Below, piece by piece: positions 1 to 6,991 of a stretch of DNA of 8,945 nt; within the stretch, counting starts at the first letter, position 1, and the number at the start of each line of letters is the position of its first letter. The notes under the pieces are model-generated. The model was not told the DNA's origin, made no database searches, and saw nothing but the letters and a program-made list of their open reading frames with translations. Source of the DNA: Aquimarina sp. (GTDB lineage Bacteria; Bacteroidota; Bacteroidia; Flavobacteriales; Flavobacteriaceae). Both the position numbers and the translations under genes were made by a program. The stretch spans positions 1 through 8,945 of the forward strand of contig NZVW01000074.1 of assembly GCA_002697475.1 (NCBI GenBank), read 5' to 3'.

Positions 1-816
1 CCTATTTCATTTGGATTATCTATAAATAAATGTGTATCAAAAGTAGCTACTAATGAGGCCAAGCCAAATAATCAGCTTATCGTTGACAGAGGATATGAGA
101 AATCATTTTTAGCCCCATTATCCCTCAATAAAATTCCTATGGTAGGTAAACAAACATATCATAGATTTTGTCATATGGGTATTAAAACTGTCCATATGGT
201 GCAGCAGATGCCTGTAGAGATGATGATATCCGTTTTTGGGAAGAATGGTAAAGTAATCTGGGAGAGAGCCAATGGAATAGATGATACTCCGGTTATTCCA
301 TTTCACGAACGGAAATCAATCTCCAGCGAGCGTACTTACGGGCAGGATACAGCTGATATGAATATATTAGAAACCACAATATTAGCGATGGCTGAAAATT
401 TAGCTTTTCAACTACGTCGGGGAGGAAAACTAACGTCTTGTATTACAGTTAAAATAAGATATTCTGATTTTCAGACGTATTCAAAACAAATAAAGATCCC
501 ATATACCTCTGCAGATCATCACCTCATACCTGCTGTGAAAGAACTTTTTAAAAAACTGTATGACAGAAGACTTTTGATTCGCTTAGTGGGGGTAAGGTAT
601 AGTGGGTTGACTTCCGGAACCTATCAGATTAGTTTGTTTGAAGATAGTTTAAGAACTGTCAATTTGTATAAAGCTATGGATCATATACGTAATCGCTATG
701 GCGATAGAAGTGTGGTCAGGGCAGCTGCACTGGGAGAAGGAGCCAGAACGATAGGTAATTTTACCAATCCATTTAATGGAGAGCCCCCTATCGTTTTAGC
801 ACATCGCAATCAATAA
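1..816 (+). CDS. dinB: Y-family DNA polymerase (Pol IV/UmuC-like), 5'-truncated by window edge
   Basis: The reading frame is open from base 1, so the first methionine at 139 is internal; 271 residues are visible and roughly 130-150, including the catalytic palm residues, lie outside the window. Visible parts in order: the end of the palm (GLSINKCVSKVATNEAKP, like the SxNKxxAKxAS-KP motif of the family), a helix-hairpin-helix thumb (residues about 35-75, with IPMVGKQT), and the little-finger domain beginning near KSISSERTYG. A beta-clamp-binding motif QISLF lies at residues 209-213 of the fragment and is followed by about 58 more residues. That internal position resembles UmuC and ImuB rather than E. 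coli Pol IV, where the motif is at the extreme C-terminus. The family bypasses DNA lesions with low fidelity. It is evidently co-transcribed with the DnaE-like gene 22 bp downstream. Whether the polymerase is active (DinB-like) or catalytically dead (ImuB-like) cannot be judged here. Confidence 0.93.
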   Translation, partial: PISFGLSINKCVSKVATNEAKPNNQLIVDRGYEKSFLAPLSLNKIPMVGKQTYHRFCHMGIKTVHMVQQMPVEMMISVFGKNGKVIWERANGIDDTPVIPFHERKSISSERTYGQDTADMNILETTILAMAENLAFQLRRGGKLTSCITVKIRYSDFQTYSKQIKIPYTSADHHLIPAVKELFKKLYDRRLLIRLVGVRYSGLTSGTYQISLFEDSLRTVNLYKAMDHIRNRYGDRSVVRAAALGEGARTIGNFTNPFNGEPPIVLAHRNQ

Positions 817-838
817 GAGAGTTAAAATGTAGTTAGCC

Positions 839-3826
839 ATGTTTCTAAATAATCATTCATTTTTTAGCCTTAGATACGGAACCATATCAGAAAAAGAGCT
901 ATTAGAAATAGCAAAGCAAAATAAATTATCACATTTTGCCTTAACGGATATCAATAACACCTCAGGCTGTCTTAATTTTATAAGGAAAGCTCCCGAGTTT
1001 GGTGTTAAACCTGTGGTAGGTGTAGATTTTAGAAATGGAGTTAAGCAATGTTATGTGTGTTTAGCTAAAAACAATGAAGGCTTTTTAGAGATTAATAATT
1101 TTCTTTCTAAACATTTGCATGAGGATACAGCTTTTCCGGAAGTAGCTCCTGATTTTCCTGATAGCCTTGTAGTTTACCCTTTTGAGTCGTTGCTTCAACT
1201 AGATAAAATATCCTTTTCAGCTAATGAATATATAGGTATCACGCTTGATGATGTAAATAAATTACGTTTTTCAAGGTTTAGTGAGTTTAAAGATAAGCTG
1301 GTTATACTACATACTATTAGTTTCAGGAATCAAAAGGACTTTAATATTCATCGTTTATTAAGAGCAATAGACAACAATGTACTTCTTAGCAAGCTTCCTG
1401 AGGCGGAACAAGGTAATTTTAAACACAGAATGGTATCAAAGGAGGTCTTAGAGGAAAAGTTTTCAGACTTTCCTTTCATTATAGAGAATACTCAGAAACT
1501 ATTAGAAAGCTGTAGTGTTTCATTTAATTTTTCAAAAGACAGAAAAAATCAAAACTTAAAAACTGTTTTTGAAAATGATGAAATTGACTTTTTAAAGCTA
1601 AATCAATTGTGCCAGGAAGCCTTACCTAAAAGGTATAAGAAAGGAGTTACTGAAGAGATCAGACAACGTCTTGATAAAGAATTACAGTTAATCAGGCAAC
1701 AAGACTTTGTGAGTTTCTTTTTAATTAACTGGAAAATAGTGCAGTATGCAAAAACAAAGAATTTTTATCACGTAGGGCGAGGTAGTGGGGCAAACAGTAT
1801 TGTAGCCTATTTGTTAGGGATTACGGATGTAGATCCTATTGAGTTGGATTTATATTTTGAGCGGTTTATGAACTTATATCGTGCCAGCCCACCGGATTTT
1901 GATATTGATTTTTCTACCTGGGATAGAGAAGATGTCACACAATTTATTTTTGAAGAATTTGGGAAGAATGCACAAACTGCGCTTTTAGGATCCTATGTTA
2001 CTTTTAAACATAGTGGGGCAGTACGTGAGTTGGGCAAAGTATTTGGACTGCCTAAGTATGAGATCGATAAATTAAGTGAGGGAAAATATAGCCTTAATAA
2101 TCTGGATAAAATAACTCAACTTATTTTAAGGTATGCTAAGTATCTGGAAGGTATGCCTAACTATATTAGTATACACGCTGCTGGAATTCTGATTTCAGAA
2201 AAACCGATTCATTACTATTCTGCTACAAATTTACCCCCTAAAGGCTTTCCTACGGTCCAGTTTGATATGCATATAGCAGAGGATGTCGGGCTATATAAGT
2301 TTGATATTTTAGGCCAGAGAGGATTAGGTAAAATTAAAGATGCCATAGCGATTATAGAAGAGAATTACCCTGAAGTTCAGCTACCGGATATTCATGAGGT
2401 ACAACAGTTTTTTGAAGATTCCAAGATCAACGCAATGATCGAAAAAGCAGATTGTATAGGCTGTTTTTATGTAGAGTCTCCCGCTATGCGAATGCTATTA
2501 AAAAAGCTGGGGGTTAATGAATACCTGACTTTAGTTGCAGCAAGTTCTATTATTCGTCCGGGAGTTGCTAAAAGTGGTATGATGCGAGAGTATATCCTTA
2601 GGCATAGAAACCCTGAAAGAGTAGAACAGGCACATCCTGTGTTATTAGATATTATGCCTGATACTTATGGAGTAATGGTATATCAGGAAGATGTTATTAA
2701 AGTAGCTCATCACTATGCCGGGTTGGACCTAGGTGAGGCAGATGTATTACGAAGAGGTATGAGCGGTAAGTATCGATCCAGACAAGAATTTCAGGAAGTA
2801 AAGGATAAGTTTATAGATAATTGCCGAAAAAAAGGAGAGGCTGATGAGGTCATTTTTGAAGTATGGCGTCAAATCGAAAGTTTTGCAGGTTATGCATTTG
2901 CTAAAGGACACTCTGCATCCTATGCTGTGGAGTCTTATCAAAGTTTGTACTTAAAATGTTATTACCCTTTAGAGTATCTGGTAGCAACAGTCAATAACGG
3001 AGGAGGATTTTATGGAGTAGAAACCTATTTACACGAGATTAGAATGAAGGGAGGTATAATACACGCTCCTTGTATCAATAAAAGTTCTGTTGAGACCATT
3101 ATCAGAGGGAAGGAAATTTATTTAGGATTTCAGCATATTAGGGACCTGGAAAAAAAAACGATCATTAAAATAATACAGGCAAAACAAGAAGGTATCATTA
3201 CCTCCCTGAATGATTTTATAGCGCGTGTAGCTATATCTTTAAATCAGTTAGAAGTTTTGATCCGTATTAATGCTTTTCGATCCTTAGGCAAAGATAAACG
3301 TAGTCTGTTATGGGAGGCTTATTATAAGTATAATCGTGTAAGAGTCAACAGGGATCAACAAAAAATGTTTACGATACAGTATCAAGAGTATAATTTACCT
3401 CGGTTTTCTATTTCTCAGATAGAAGAAGCTTTCGATCAATTAGAAATTTTAGGATACACGCTTTATGACCCTTTTTTATTACTTGAAAAGCAACCTTCTA
3501 CAACAACGCTAAGTAAAGATTTACATCATTATTTAGATAATGTTATTGATATATACGGCTATTTGATAACGGTTAAAAATACCAGAACTAGCAAAGGTGA
3601 CGCTATGCTATTTGGTACTTTTATTGATCAGTCCGGTGAGTGGATAGATACGGTACACTTTCCTCCTGTTGCAAAAAAATATCCCTTTCAGGGAAAGGGA
3701 ATTTATCGAATTAAAGGGAAAGTAGTTTCAGAGTTTGACTTTTTATCTATAGAAGTTCTGGAGCTATACAGGATGCCATATGTTGACGATCCGAGATTTT
3801 CAAAACAGTTAAGCAAAAGTCTTTAA
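839..3826 (+). CDS. dnaE: DNA polymerase III alpha subunit-type (DnaE/DnaE2-like) polymerase
   Basis: A 995-residue C-family polymerase, shorter than the about 1160 residues of the E. coli replicative alpha subunit and nearer to error-prone DnaE2. Order: N-terminal PHP domain (from residue 2), polymerase core with GRGSGAN at 313-319, PDFDIDF at 352-358 and FDILG with the third catalytic aspartate at D489, a clamp-binding motif QQKMF at 840-844, and an OB-fold domain over about 895-975. The E. coli tau-binding C-terminal tail appears to be missing. The PHP metal site is degenerate: the first two histidines of the HLHxH pattern are F2 and N4, only H6 remains, and the TDH-type position is TDI (36-38), so proofreading by this domain is unlikely. 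The ATG at 839 is chosen because the PHP homology starts immediately after it. Pairing with the Y-family gene upstream suggests a lesion-bypass role, likely SOS-induced from a promoter outside the window; the regulation is inferred. Confidence 0.95.
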   Translation: MFLNNHSFFSLRYGTISEKELLEIAKQNKLSHFALTDINNTSGCLNFIRKAPEFGVKPVVGVDFRNGVKQCYVCLAKNNEGFLEINNFLSKHLHEDTAFPEVAPDFPDSLVVYPFESLLQLDKISFSANEYIGITLDDVNKLRFSRFSEFKDKLVILHTISFRNQKDFNIHRLLRAIDNNVLLSKLPEAEQGNFKHRMVSKEVLEEKFSDFPFIIENTQKLLESCSVSFNFSKDRKNQNLKTVFENDEIDFLKLNQLCQEALPKRYKKGVTEEIRQRLDKELQLIRQQDFVSFFLINWKIVQYAKTKNFYHVGRGSGANSIVAYLLGITDVDPIELDLYFERFMNLYRASPPDFDIDFSTWDREDVTQFIFEEFGKNAQTALLGSYVTFKHSGAVRELGKVFGLPKYEIDKLSEGKYSLNNLDKITQLILRYAKYLEGMPNYISIHAAGILISEKPIHYYSATNLPPKGFPTVQFDMHIAEDVGLYKFDILGQRGLGKIKDAIAIIEENYPEVQLPDIHEVQQFFEDSKINAMIEKADCIGCFYVESPAMRMLLKKLGVNEYLTLVAASSIIRPGVAKSGMMREYILRHRNPERVEQAHPVLLDIMPDTYGVMVYQEDVIKVAHHYAGLDLGEADVLRRGMSGKYRSRQEFQEVKDKFIDNCRKKGEADEVIFEVWRQIESFAGYAFAKGHSASYAVESYQSLYLKCYYPLEYLVATVNNGGGFYGVETYLHEIRMKGGIIHAPCINKSSVETIIRGKEIYLGFQHIRDLEKKTIIKIIQAKQEGIITSLNDFIARVAISLNQLEVLIRINAFRSLGKDKRSLLWEAYYKYNRVRVNRDQQKMFTIQYQEYNLPRFSISQIEEAFDQLEILGYTLYDPFLLLEKQPSTTTLSKDLHHYLDNVIDIYGYLITVKNTRTSKGDAMLFGTFIDQSGEWIDTVHFPPVAKKYPFQGKGIYRIKGKVVSEFDFLSIEVLELYRMPYVDDPRFSKQLSKSL

Positions 3827-3985
3827 CAAAAATAGTTAGGATGATTTTTTTCATATAATCATAGCCCTATTGATAAGGATAAACATACGGGTAAGTTTTT
3901 GGTGTTGGGGGTGAGGTAGAAATTTAGCTGTATAAAAATTAAAAGAAAAAATCCCTATCTTAGAATCCACGTAAACATGCTAGTT

Positions 3986-4026
3986 ACCCCATATTCGGAT
4001 CGACTCCGGGTATGGGGTGTTTTTCT
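3986..4026 (+). terminator. Strong intrinsic terminator after the polymerase pair
   Basis: Inverted repeat with a 13-bp stem (3986-3998 with 4006-4018, two G-T wobbles), a 7-nt loop ATCGACT and the U-tract GTTTTTCT. It acts in the plus direction only; the other side has no A-run. It sits 160 bp past the dnaE stop and 23 bp before the next possible start. The 222-bp gap otherwise holds only a weak 6-bp hairpin just after the stop codon. The loop and stem lengths also match a tRNA acceptor/T-arm minihelix (see findings). Confidence 0.85.
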
Positions 4027-4048
4027 AATTAGAAATTTAGAATAGTAC

Positions 4049-5059
4049 TTGTTAATTGTAAAAGCTAAAGTAATTGAAGTTGTGATTGATGATATACGCA
4101 ATATTATAAAATATGAATCAGAAGGTGCTCTTGTAGATTTTAAGAGGGCAGAATACCCCTTAGGGAAAGACCCTAAAAAAAATGAGCTACTAAAGGATAT
4201 TTCGGCAATGGCTAACCATCCTTCTAATGATACCAAGGTTATAATAATTGGAGTAATAGAAAAAAATGGATTGGCTTGTGATTTTTTAAATATAGAAAAC
4301 TCAACTGATCAAGCACTTTATCAACAGTTTATTGATGAAAACATTGAGCCTAGACTAAATTTTGAATATAAAACCTTCAGTTATGAAGGTTATAATTTAG
4401 CAGTCTTTATTATTTCAAAAAACAATAGTAGACCCTACTTATTTAAAAGAAATATTCATAAGATATCTGATCATACTGTACAATATAGAATTGGAGATGG
4501 TTTTATTAGAACGGGCTCAAGTACAAAAAAGTTAACCAGAGATGACTTTGAATCAATCTATAAAAATAGGTTTGAAAAAAGAGATAGGACCAACGATATT
4601 AAAATCAGTCCTTTCTTAAAGAAAAGTAGTAATTGGTTTGATATGTATAATTTAGATTTCTCTATTGAAAACTTATCAAGTGAATCAATTGAGTTTGAAA
4701 TAGAATTTAAGGTATTTTATTCAAATAAAGTTTTAGTTCTAAAAACATACGAGCTTGAAAAAATATTAGAGGGAGATTCTTTACCCCAGATTTATCCACA
4801 ATATTTTTCTCCAACTGTAGATCGCACCTTTCCATTTATAGAAATTAGTGAGGGGAAAGATCATTTTAAAGTATCCAGATTAAATGGACTGAGGTTACCT
4901 CAAAATTATATTTTAGAAAATGTTTTCTTGAGTGATGTTTATTTGGGATGTATTTCAAATTATCTTGAGAGTAAAATAGAGGTAGAATTAACACTAAGGA
5001 GCGATGAGTTCAAAAAGGGACCTTTTACTAAGAAATATGAATTTAGTTTGAAAATCTAA
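4049..5059 (+). CDS. AlbA_2/Schlafen-like (divergent AAA_4) domain protein
   Basis: 336 residues if started at the TTG. The N-terminal half fits the AlbA_2 putative DNA-binding family: an E..ALVDFK motif at about residues 25-32, then ELLKDISAMAN (46-56) and a beta strand KVIIIGV (63-69) where family members usually carry a GG.L.IGV turn. The conserved region ends near RDDFESIYKNRF (about 175). The remaining 160 residues are rich in predicted beta strands and were not recognised. There is no ATG start. TTG 4049 comes just after an in-frame stop at 4043; GTG 4082 would give 325 residues with the usual short lead-in to the DFK motif and is a serious alternative. Family members occur in defence loci, transcription regulators and many orphans, so a specific role cannot be assigned. 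It follows a terminator and so probably has its own promoter, which I could not identify. Confidence 0.8.
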   Translation: MLIVKAKVIEVVIDDIRNIIKYESEGALVDFKRAEYPLGKDPKKNELLKDISAMANHPSNDTKVIIIGVIEKNGLACDFLNIENSTDQALYQQFIDENIEPRLNFEYKTFSYEGYNLAVFIISKNNSRPYLFKRNIHKISDHTVQYRIGDGFIRTGSSTKKLTRDDFESIYKNRFEKRDRTNDIKISPFLKKSSNWFDMYNLDFSIENLSSESIEFEIEFKVFYSNKVLVLKTYELEKILEGDSLPQIYPQYFSPTVDRTFPFIEISEGKDHFKVSRLNGLRLPQNYILENVFLSDVYLGCISNYLESKIEVELTLRSDEFKKGPFTKKYEFSLKI

Positions 5060-5125
5060 AATTTTTTAGCAAGTATGAAATTTTAGTAGATTGATTTTGA
5101 TGAGTATAAAAACCATTAATATACA

Positions 5126-5492
5126 ATGAACTTCCACGAATGTAACCTCAACATACGATTTGACCTCTCTAAAAAAATTTTGGGTAAGCTGGAAACCGTT
5201 TATGCTCAAATGGACGGTTGTTATGTTTTGGTGAATAAGGTAAAGGATATCAAGATATTCCCTATTGGCTTAGTTATAATGAAGATAAAAGTATATACTA
5301 GCTTCGATGGAATCTGCAGAACTTCATTTTGAAGGCAATATGGAGGATGAAGAGTGGGAAGTCTGGATAGCGAAAATTAAAACAGTAGCGACAGAAATCC
5401 TGGGCTTTAAAGTTGGTGAAATAGAAAAAGGAGAAGTGGTGCTAAACAGATTGGCTTTAGACACTGTGAACCTAATAATAAATCTGTTATAA
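5126..5492 (+). pseudogene. Decayed small gene, remnants in three reading frames
   Basis: A gene of roughly 120 codons appears broken by frameshifts and stops. Frame of 5126: the start MNFHECNLNIRFDLSKKILG and on to YAQMDG (to about 5215). The thread continues in another frame as LLCFGE, a TAA stop at 5236, GKGYQDIPYWLSYNEDKSIY and a TAG stop at 5299. It then returns to the first frame for TSFDG (5297-5311), and moves to the frame of 5307 for MESAELHFEGNMEDEEWEVW, ending in ATEILGFKVGEIEKGEV and a tail to 5492. Each piece looks like normal soluble protein and they join in a sensible order, whereas the two overlapping ORFs taken alone are each incomplete. The family was not recognised with certainty; the size and charge resemble small orphan or immunity-type proteins of Bacteroidota. 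Sequencing error cannot be excluded, but at least two stops and three shifts argue for true decay. Confidence 0.7.
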
Positions 5493-5509
5493 GAATCTAT
5501 TAATTCAAT

Positions 5510-6214
5510 TTAACTTTCCCATTCAATCTTATCAGGAAACATTTTATTGTATTTAAAATCGTCAAAATTTTTATAGTATTCTGTTCTTGGCCATTTTGGA
5601 TTTAGTTCTATTTTTCCTTTCCAGGTTAAATTTACCAAGGCAAAATCACAATCTATTTCTGGATGATTAATTGAAAATAGTACTTCGTCATTCATAATAT
5701 TATTTGCTAGTGCCGATACAGAAATATTCTTTAATGAATGACTTTCTTCTTTTTGATTAGTAAAACCCAGTTCTTCCTTACGAGATAATCCGATTTCTTT
5801 TTTCAATTCATCTTCAAATGCAATTTTTTGTGTTATAGAAATGAAGACCCAAGGTTCGTGTAGTATTGGTTCTGGTATTTGATTAATGAAGTAATCCTCT
5901 ATTATATCGCTAGGAATACCAATGATGTCTATTTGCATAAGTTCATTAGGAAATAGTTTAACATCTATAATTGAGATTCCTCCAATAGGAAAAATAAAAT
6001 GACCATTTTCCAATTGTACATTCAATCTTAACTCATTTATTATCTCGAAGTTTATTTTATCAGCTTGTTCATTAATTAACCAGATTTTTTCTTGAATTAG
6101 ATTATAGTTATTATTAGGGGTAAATGTACCTGATAAAACACCCATGCTTTTATCTGACACTTCTAGTGAAGTAGTTCCTATTTCGAGGTTTCTGGAGTAT
6201 ACTGTGGCCTTCAT
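5510..6214 (-). CDS. Hypothetical protein, 234 residues
   Basis: Not recognised. The start is taken as the ATG at 6214-6212; the reading frame can be extended one codon to a TTG at 6217, which is less likely. There is no signal peptide or membrane segment. The N-terminal half (about 1-125) alternates hydrophobic and polar residues and looks beta-rich (FIFPIGGISIIDVKLFP, IDIIGIPSDIIEDYF). A charged linker (about 130-165, DELKKEIGLSRKEE) leads to a C-terminal part with a Trp-rich end (LTWKGKIELNPKWPRTEYY, ending EWES). It converges on the decayed gene with 17 bp between the stops. It is AT-rich like its neighbours and probably accessory. A cytoplasmic orphan or immunity-type protein is possible, but this is a guess. 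Confidence 0.75.
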   Translation of the reverse strand: MKATVYSRNLEIGTTSLEVSDKSMGVLSGTFTPNNNYNLIQEKIWLINEQADKINFEIINELRLNVQLENGHFIFPIGGISIIDVKLFPNELMQIDIIGIPSDIIEDYFINQIPEPILHEPWVFISITQKIAFEDELKKEIGLSRKEELGFTNQKEESHSLKNISVSALANNIMNDEVLFSINHPEIDCDFALVNLTWKGKIELNPKWPRTEYYKNFDDFKYNKMFPDKIEWES

Positions 6215-6346
6215 CAATTAATAATTTATTACAAGGTTTAATCTCAATAATATGATAAAACAATTCTAAGGATTTAAAAACCCGTAAATTTCTATCAATA
6301 AATCAAATTACCAATATAGGCTTTTAAAAGTCATTATAAACCGTAG

Positions 6347-6368
6347 AAAGCGAGCAAAAAGCGAGCAA
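6347..6368. repeat. Tandem direct repeat, 11-bp unit x2
   Basis: AAAGCGAGCAA occurs twice back to back, in an otherwise featureless 225-bp AT-rich gap between the 234-residue gene and tRNA-Met. It is GC-richer than its surroundings and lies about 70 bp from the tRNA 3' end, a position where recombinase arm sites are sometimes found. No integrase is present in the window. Confidence 0.6.
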
Positions 6369-6380
6369 ATTTTTAGTGAT

Positions 6381-6428
6381 GTTTTTAAAAACAAAAAGAG
6401 TTACGAAATTTTATTATCGTAACTCTTT
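6381..6428 (-). terminator. Terminator of tRNA-Met
   Basis: Perfect 12-bp stem (6395-6406 with 6417-6428; AAAGAGTTACGA on both arms when each is read 5'-3' on its strand), 10-nt loop. On the minus strand it continues into TTGTTTTT. It begins 11 nt past the tRNA 3' end. The plus direction has no U-tract. Confidence 0.85.
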
Positions 6429-6439
6429 GAAAATAAGCG

Positions 6440-6513
6440 TGGTCCCACTTGGGCTCGAACCAAGGACCCCCTGATTATGAGTCAGGTGCTCTAACCAGCT
6501 GAGCTATGGGACC
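6440..6513 (-). tRNA. tRNA-Met (CAT anticodon)
   Basis: 74 nt cloverleaf on the minus strand. Acceptor GGTCCCA pairs with TGGGACC over 7 bp; D-arm GCTC/GAGC; anticodon stem CCTGA/TCAGG with loop CTCATAA (anticodon complementary to 6477-6479); T-arm CTTGG-TTCGAGC-CCAAG; discriminator A; CCA not encoded. CAT anticodons are shared by initiator Met, elongator Met and lysidine-modified Ile2. The T1-type features of an initiator are absent because position 1-72 is a normal G-C pair, so this is most likely the elongator, with Ile2 not fully excluded. Confidence 0.96.
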
Positions 6514-6525
6514 CGAAACGGACGG

Positions 6526-6556
6526 CAAATTTAAGGAAATGAATTTTTCCCCCAAA
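6526..6556 (-). promoter_or_regulatory. Bacteroidota-type promoter of tRNA-Met
   Basis: On the minus strand TTTG (6556-6553), a 19-nt spacer and TAAATTTG (6533-6526), a perfect fit to TTTG / 19-21 nt / TAnnTTTG. The -7 box ends 12 nt before the mature tRNA 5' end. Confidence 0.85.
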
Positions 6557-6588
6557 CATTTTTATTAAATATTTCAATATTTTTTCGC

Positions 6589-6780
6589 CTATAATATTTC
6601 TTCAGGAAAAGTTGCGAGTATACTCTCTTCTCCCTCTATTCTGAAAATACTTACACAGCATCCACAACCTTCATCATCGGATACAAATTTTAATTTGTCT
6701 CGATTCTCTTCAATCCATGTATAAAGCTGATCTTGATTATTATTTTCAGCAATGACAACAATCTCTCTTTTAAGTATCAT
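6589..6780 (-). CDS. Small cysteine-cluster hypothetical protein, 63 residues
   Basis: A short acidic protein with no signal peptide. The N-terminus is a beta strand (MILKREIVVIAE), followed by a helix (QDQLYTWIEENRDKLKFV) and a CGCC cluster at residues 39-42 within DDEGCGCCVSIFRIEG, then a strand and the end FPEEIL. The spacing could bind a metal or form a disulfide, but the family was not recognised. The ATG at 6780 is preceded on its strand by AATAAAGAA, a typical A-rich Bacteroidota leader. It follows a hairpin-rich 140-bp leader and is followed after 32 bp by the tRNA-Met promoter. The balanced composition and clear alpha/beta pattern favour a real gene. Confidence 0.7.
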   Translation of the reverse strand: MILKREIVVIAENNNQDQLYTWIEENRDKLKFVSDDEGCGCCVSIFRIEGEESILATFPEEIL

Positions 6781-6797
6781 TTCTTTATTTTAATAAA

Positions 6798-6921
6798 CCC
6801 TGCTATCTCCCCGTATAGCAGGGCGTTGCTACAATCCTTATTACGTATTCCAATCAATTGTTAAGGATTGTTTATTATTATAGCTCAAAGGTGAGTGAGC
6901 TGTACGCAGCTATTTTGCGTA
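6798..6921 (-). other. Hairpin-rich leader or small structured RNA upstream of the CGCC protein
   Basis: Four inverted repeats in a row: 6798-6806/6815-6823 (9 bp, CCCTGCTAT, 8-nt loop), 6831-6840/6862-6871 (10 bp, ACAATCCTTA, 21-nt loop), 6882-6887/6896-6901 (AGCTCA/TGAGCT) and 6903-6908/6916-6921 (TACGCA/TGCGTA). On the minus strand the last hairpin met by polymerase (6823-6798) is followed by TTTATT and starts only about 17 bases before the 63-residue ORF, so it could be an attenuator or the terminator of a small RNA. It begins just past the terminator of the gene upstream. No known riboswitch class was recognised. Confidence 0.4.
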
Positions 6922-6935
6922 GTAAAATAAAAGCA

Positions 6936-6964
6936 TAAAAAAACAGCCAATAAAAATTGGCTGT
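6936..6964 (-). terminator. Terminator of the zinc-ribbon/TerB gene
   Basis: Stem ACAGCCAA/TTGGCTGT (6943-6950 with 6957-6964), 6-nt loop, then a run of T on the minus strand (A-run 6937-6943). It starts 27 bp past the gene's stop. Confidence 0.85.
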
Positions 6965-6991
6965 ATCTATTTTTTAGAAAGAAAGTGTATG

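Noticed and set aside
3842..3862. ATGATT/AATCAT hairpin after dnaE as a terminator
   Set aside because: Only 6 A/T-rich base pairs and no U-tract; the hairpin at 3986-4018 is far stronger.
3955..4236. 93-codon minus-strand ORF
   Set aside because: It runs through the terminator hairpin and lies antisense to the AlbA_2 coding start; Ser/Ile-rich shadow composition.
5126..5332. Treating the 68- and 61-codon overlapping ORFs as two genes
   Set aside because: The family-like thread passes through a third frame between them, so they are better read as pieces of one broken gene.
6347..6368. CRISPR-like repeat
   Set aside because: Only two adjacent 11-bp units without spacers; no cas genes.
6440..6460. 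Integration att core at the tRNA-Met 3' end
   Set aside because: No second copy of the tRNA-Met 3' sequence was found around 3830-4050 or elsewhere in the window.
6886..6893. CACCTTTG as a minus-strand -7 box for the CGCC protein
   Set aside because: No TTG at 19-21 nt upstream, and the bases are part of a hairpin.
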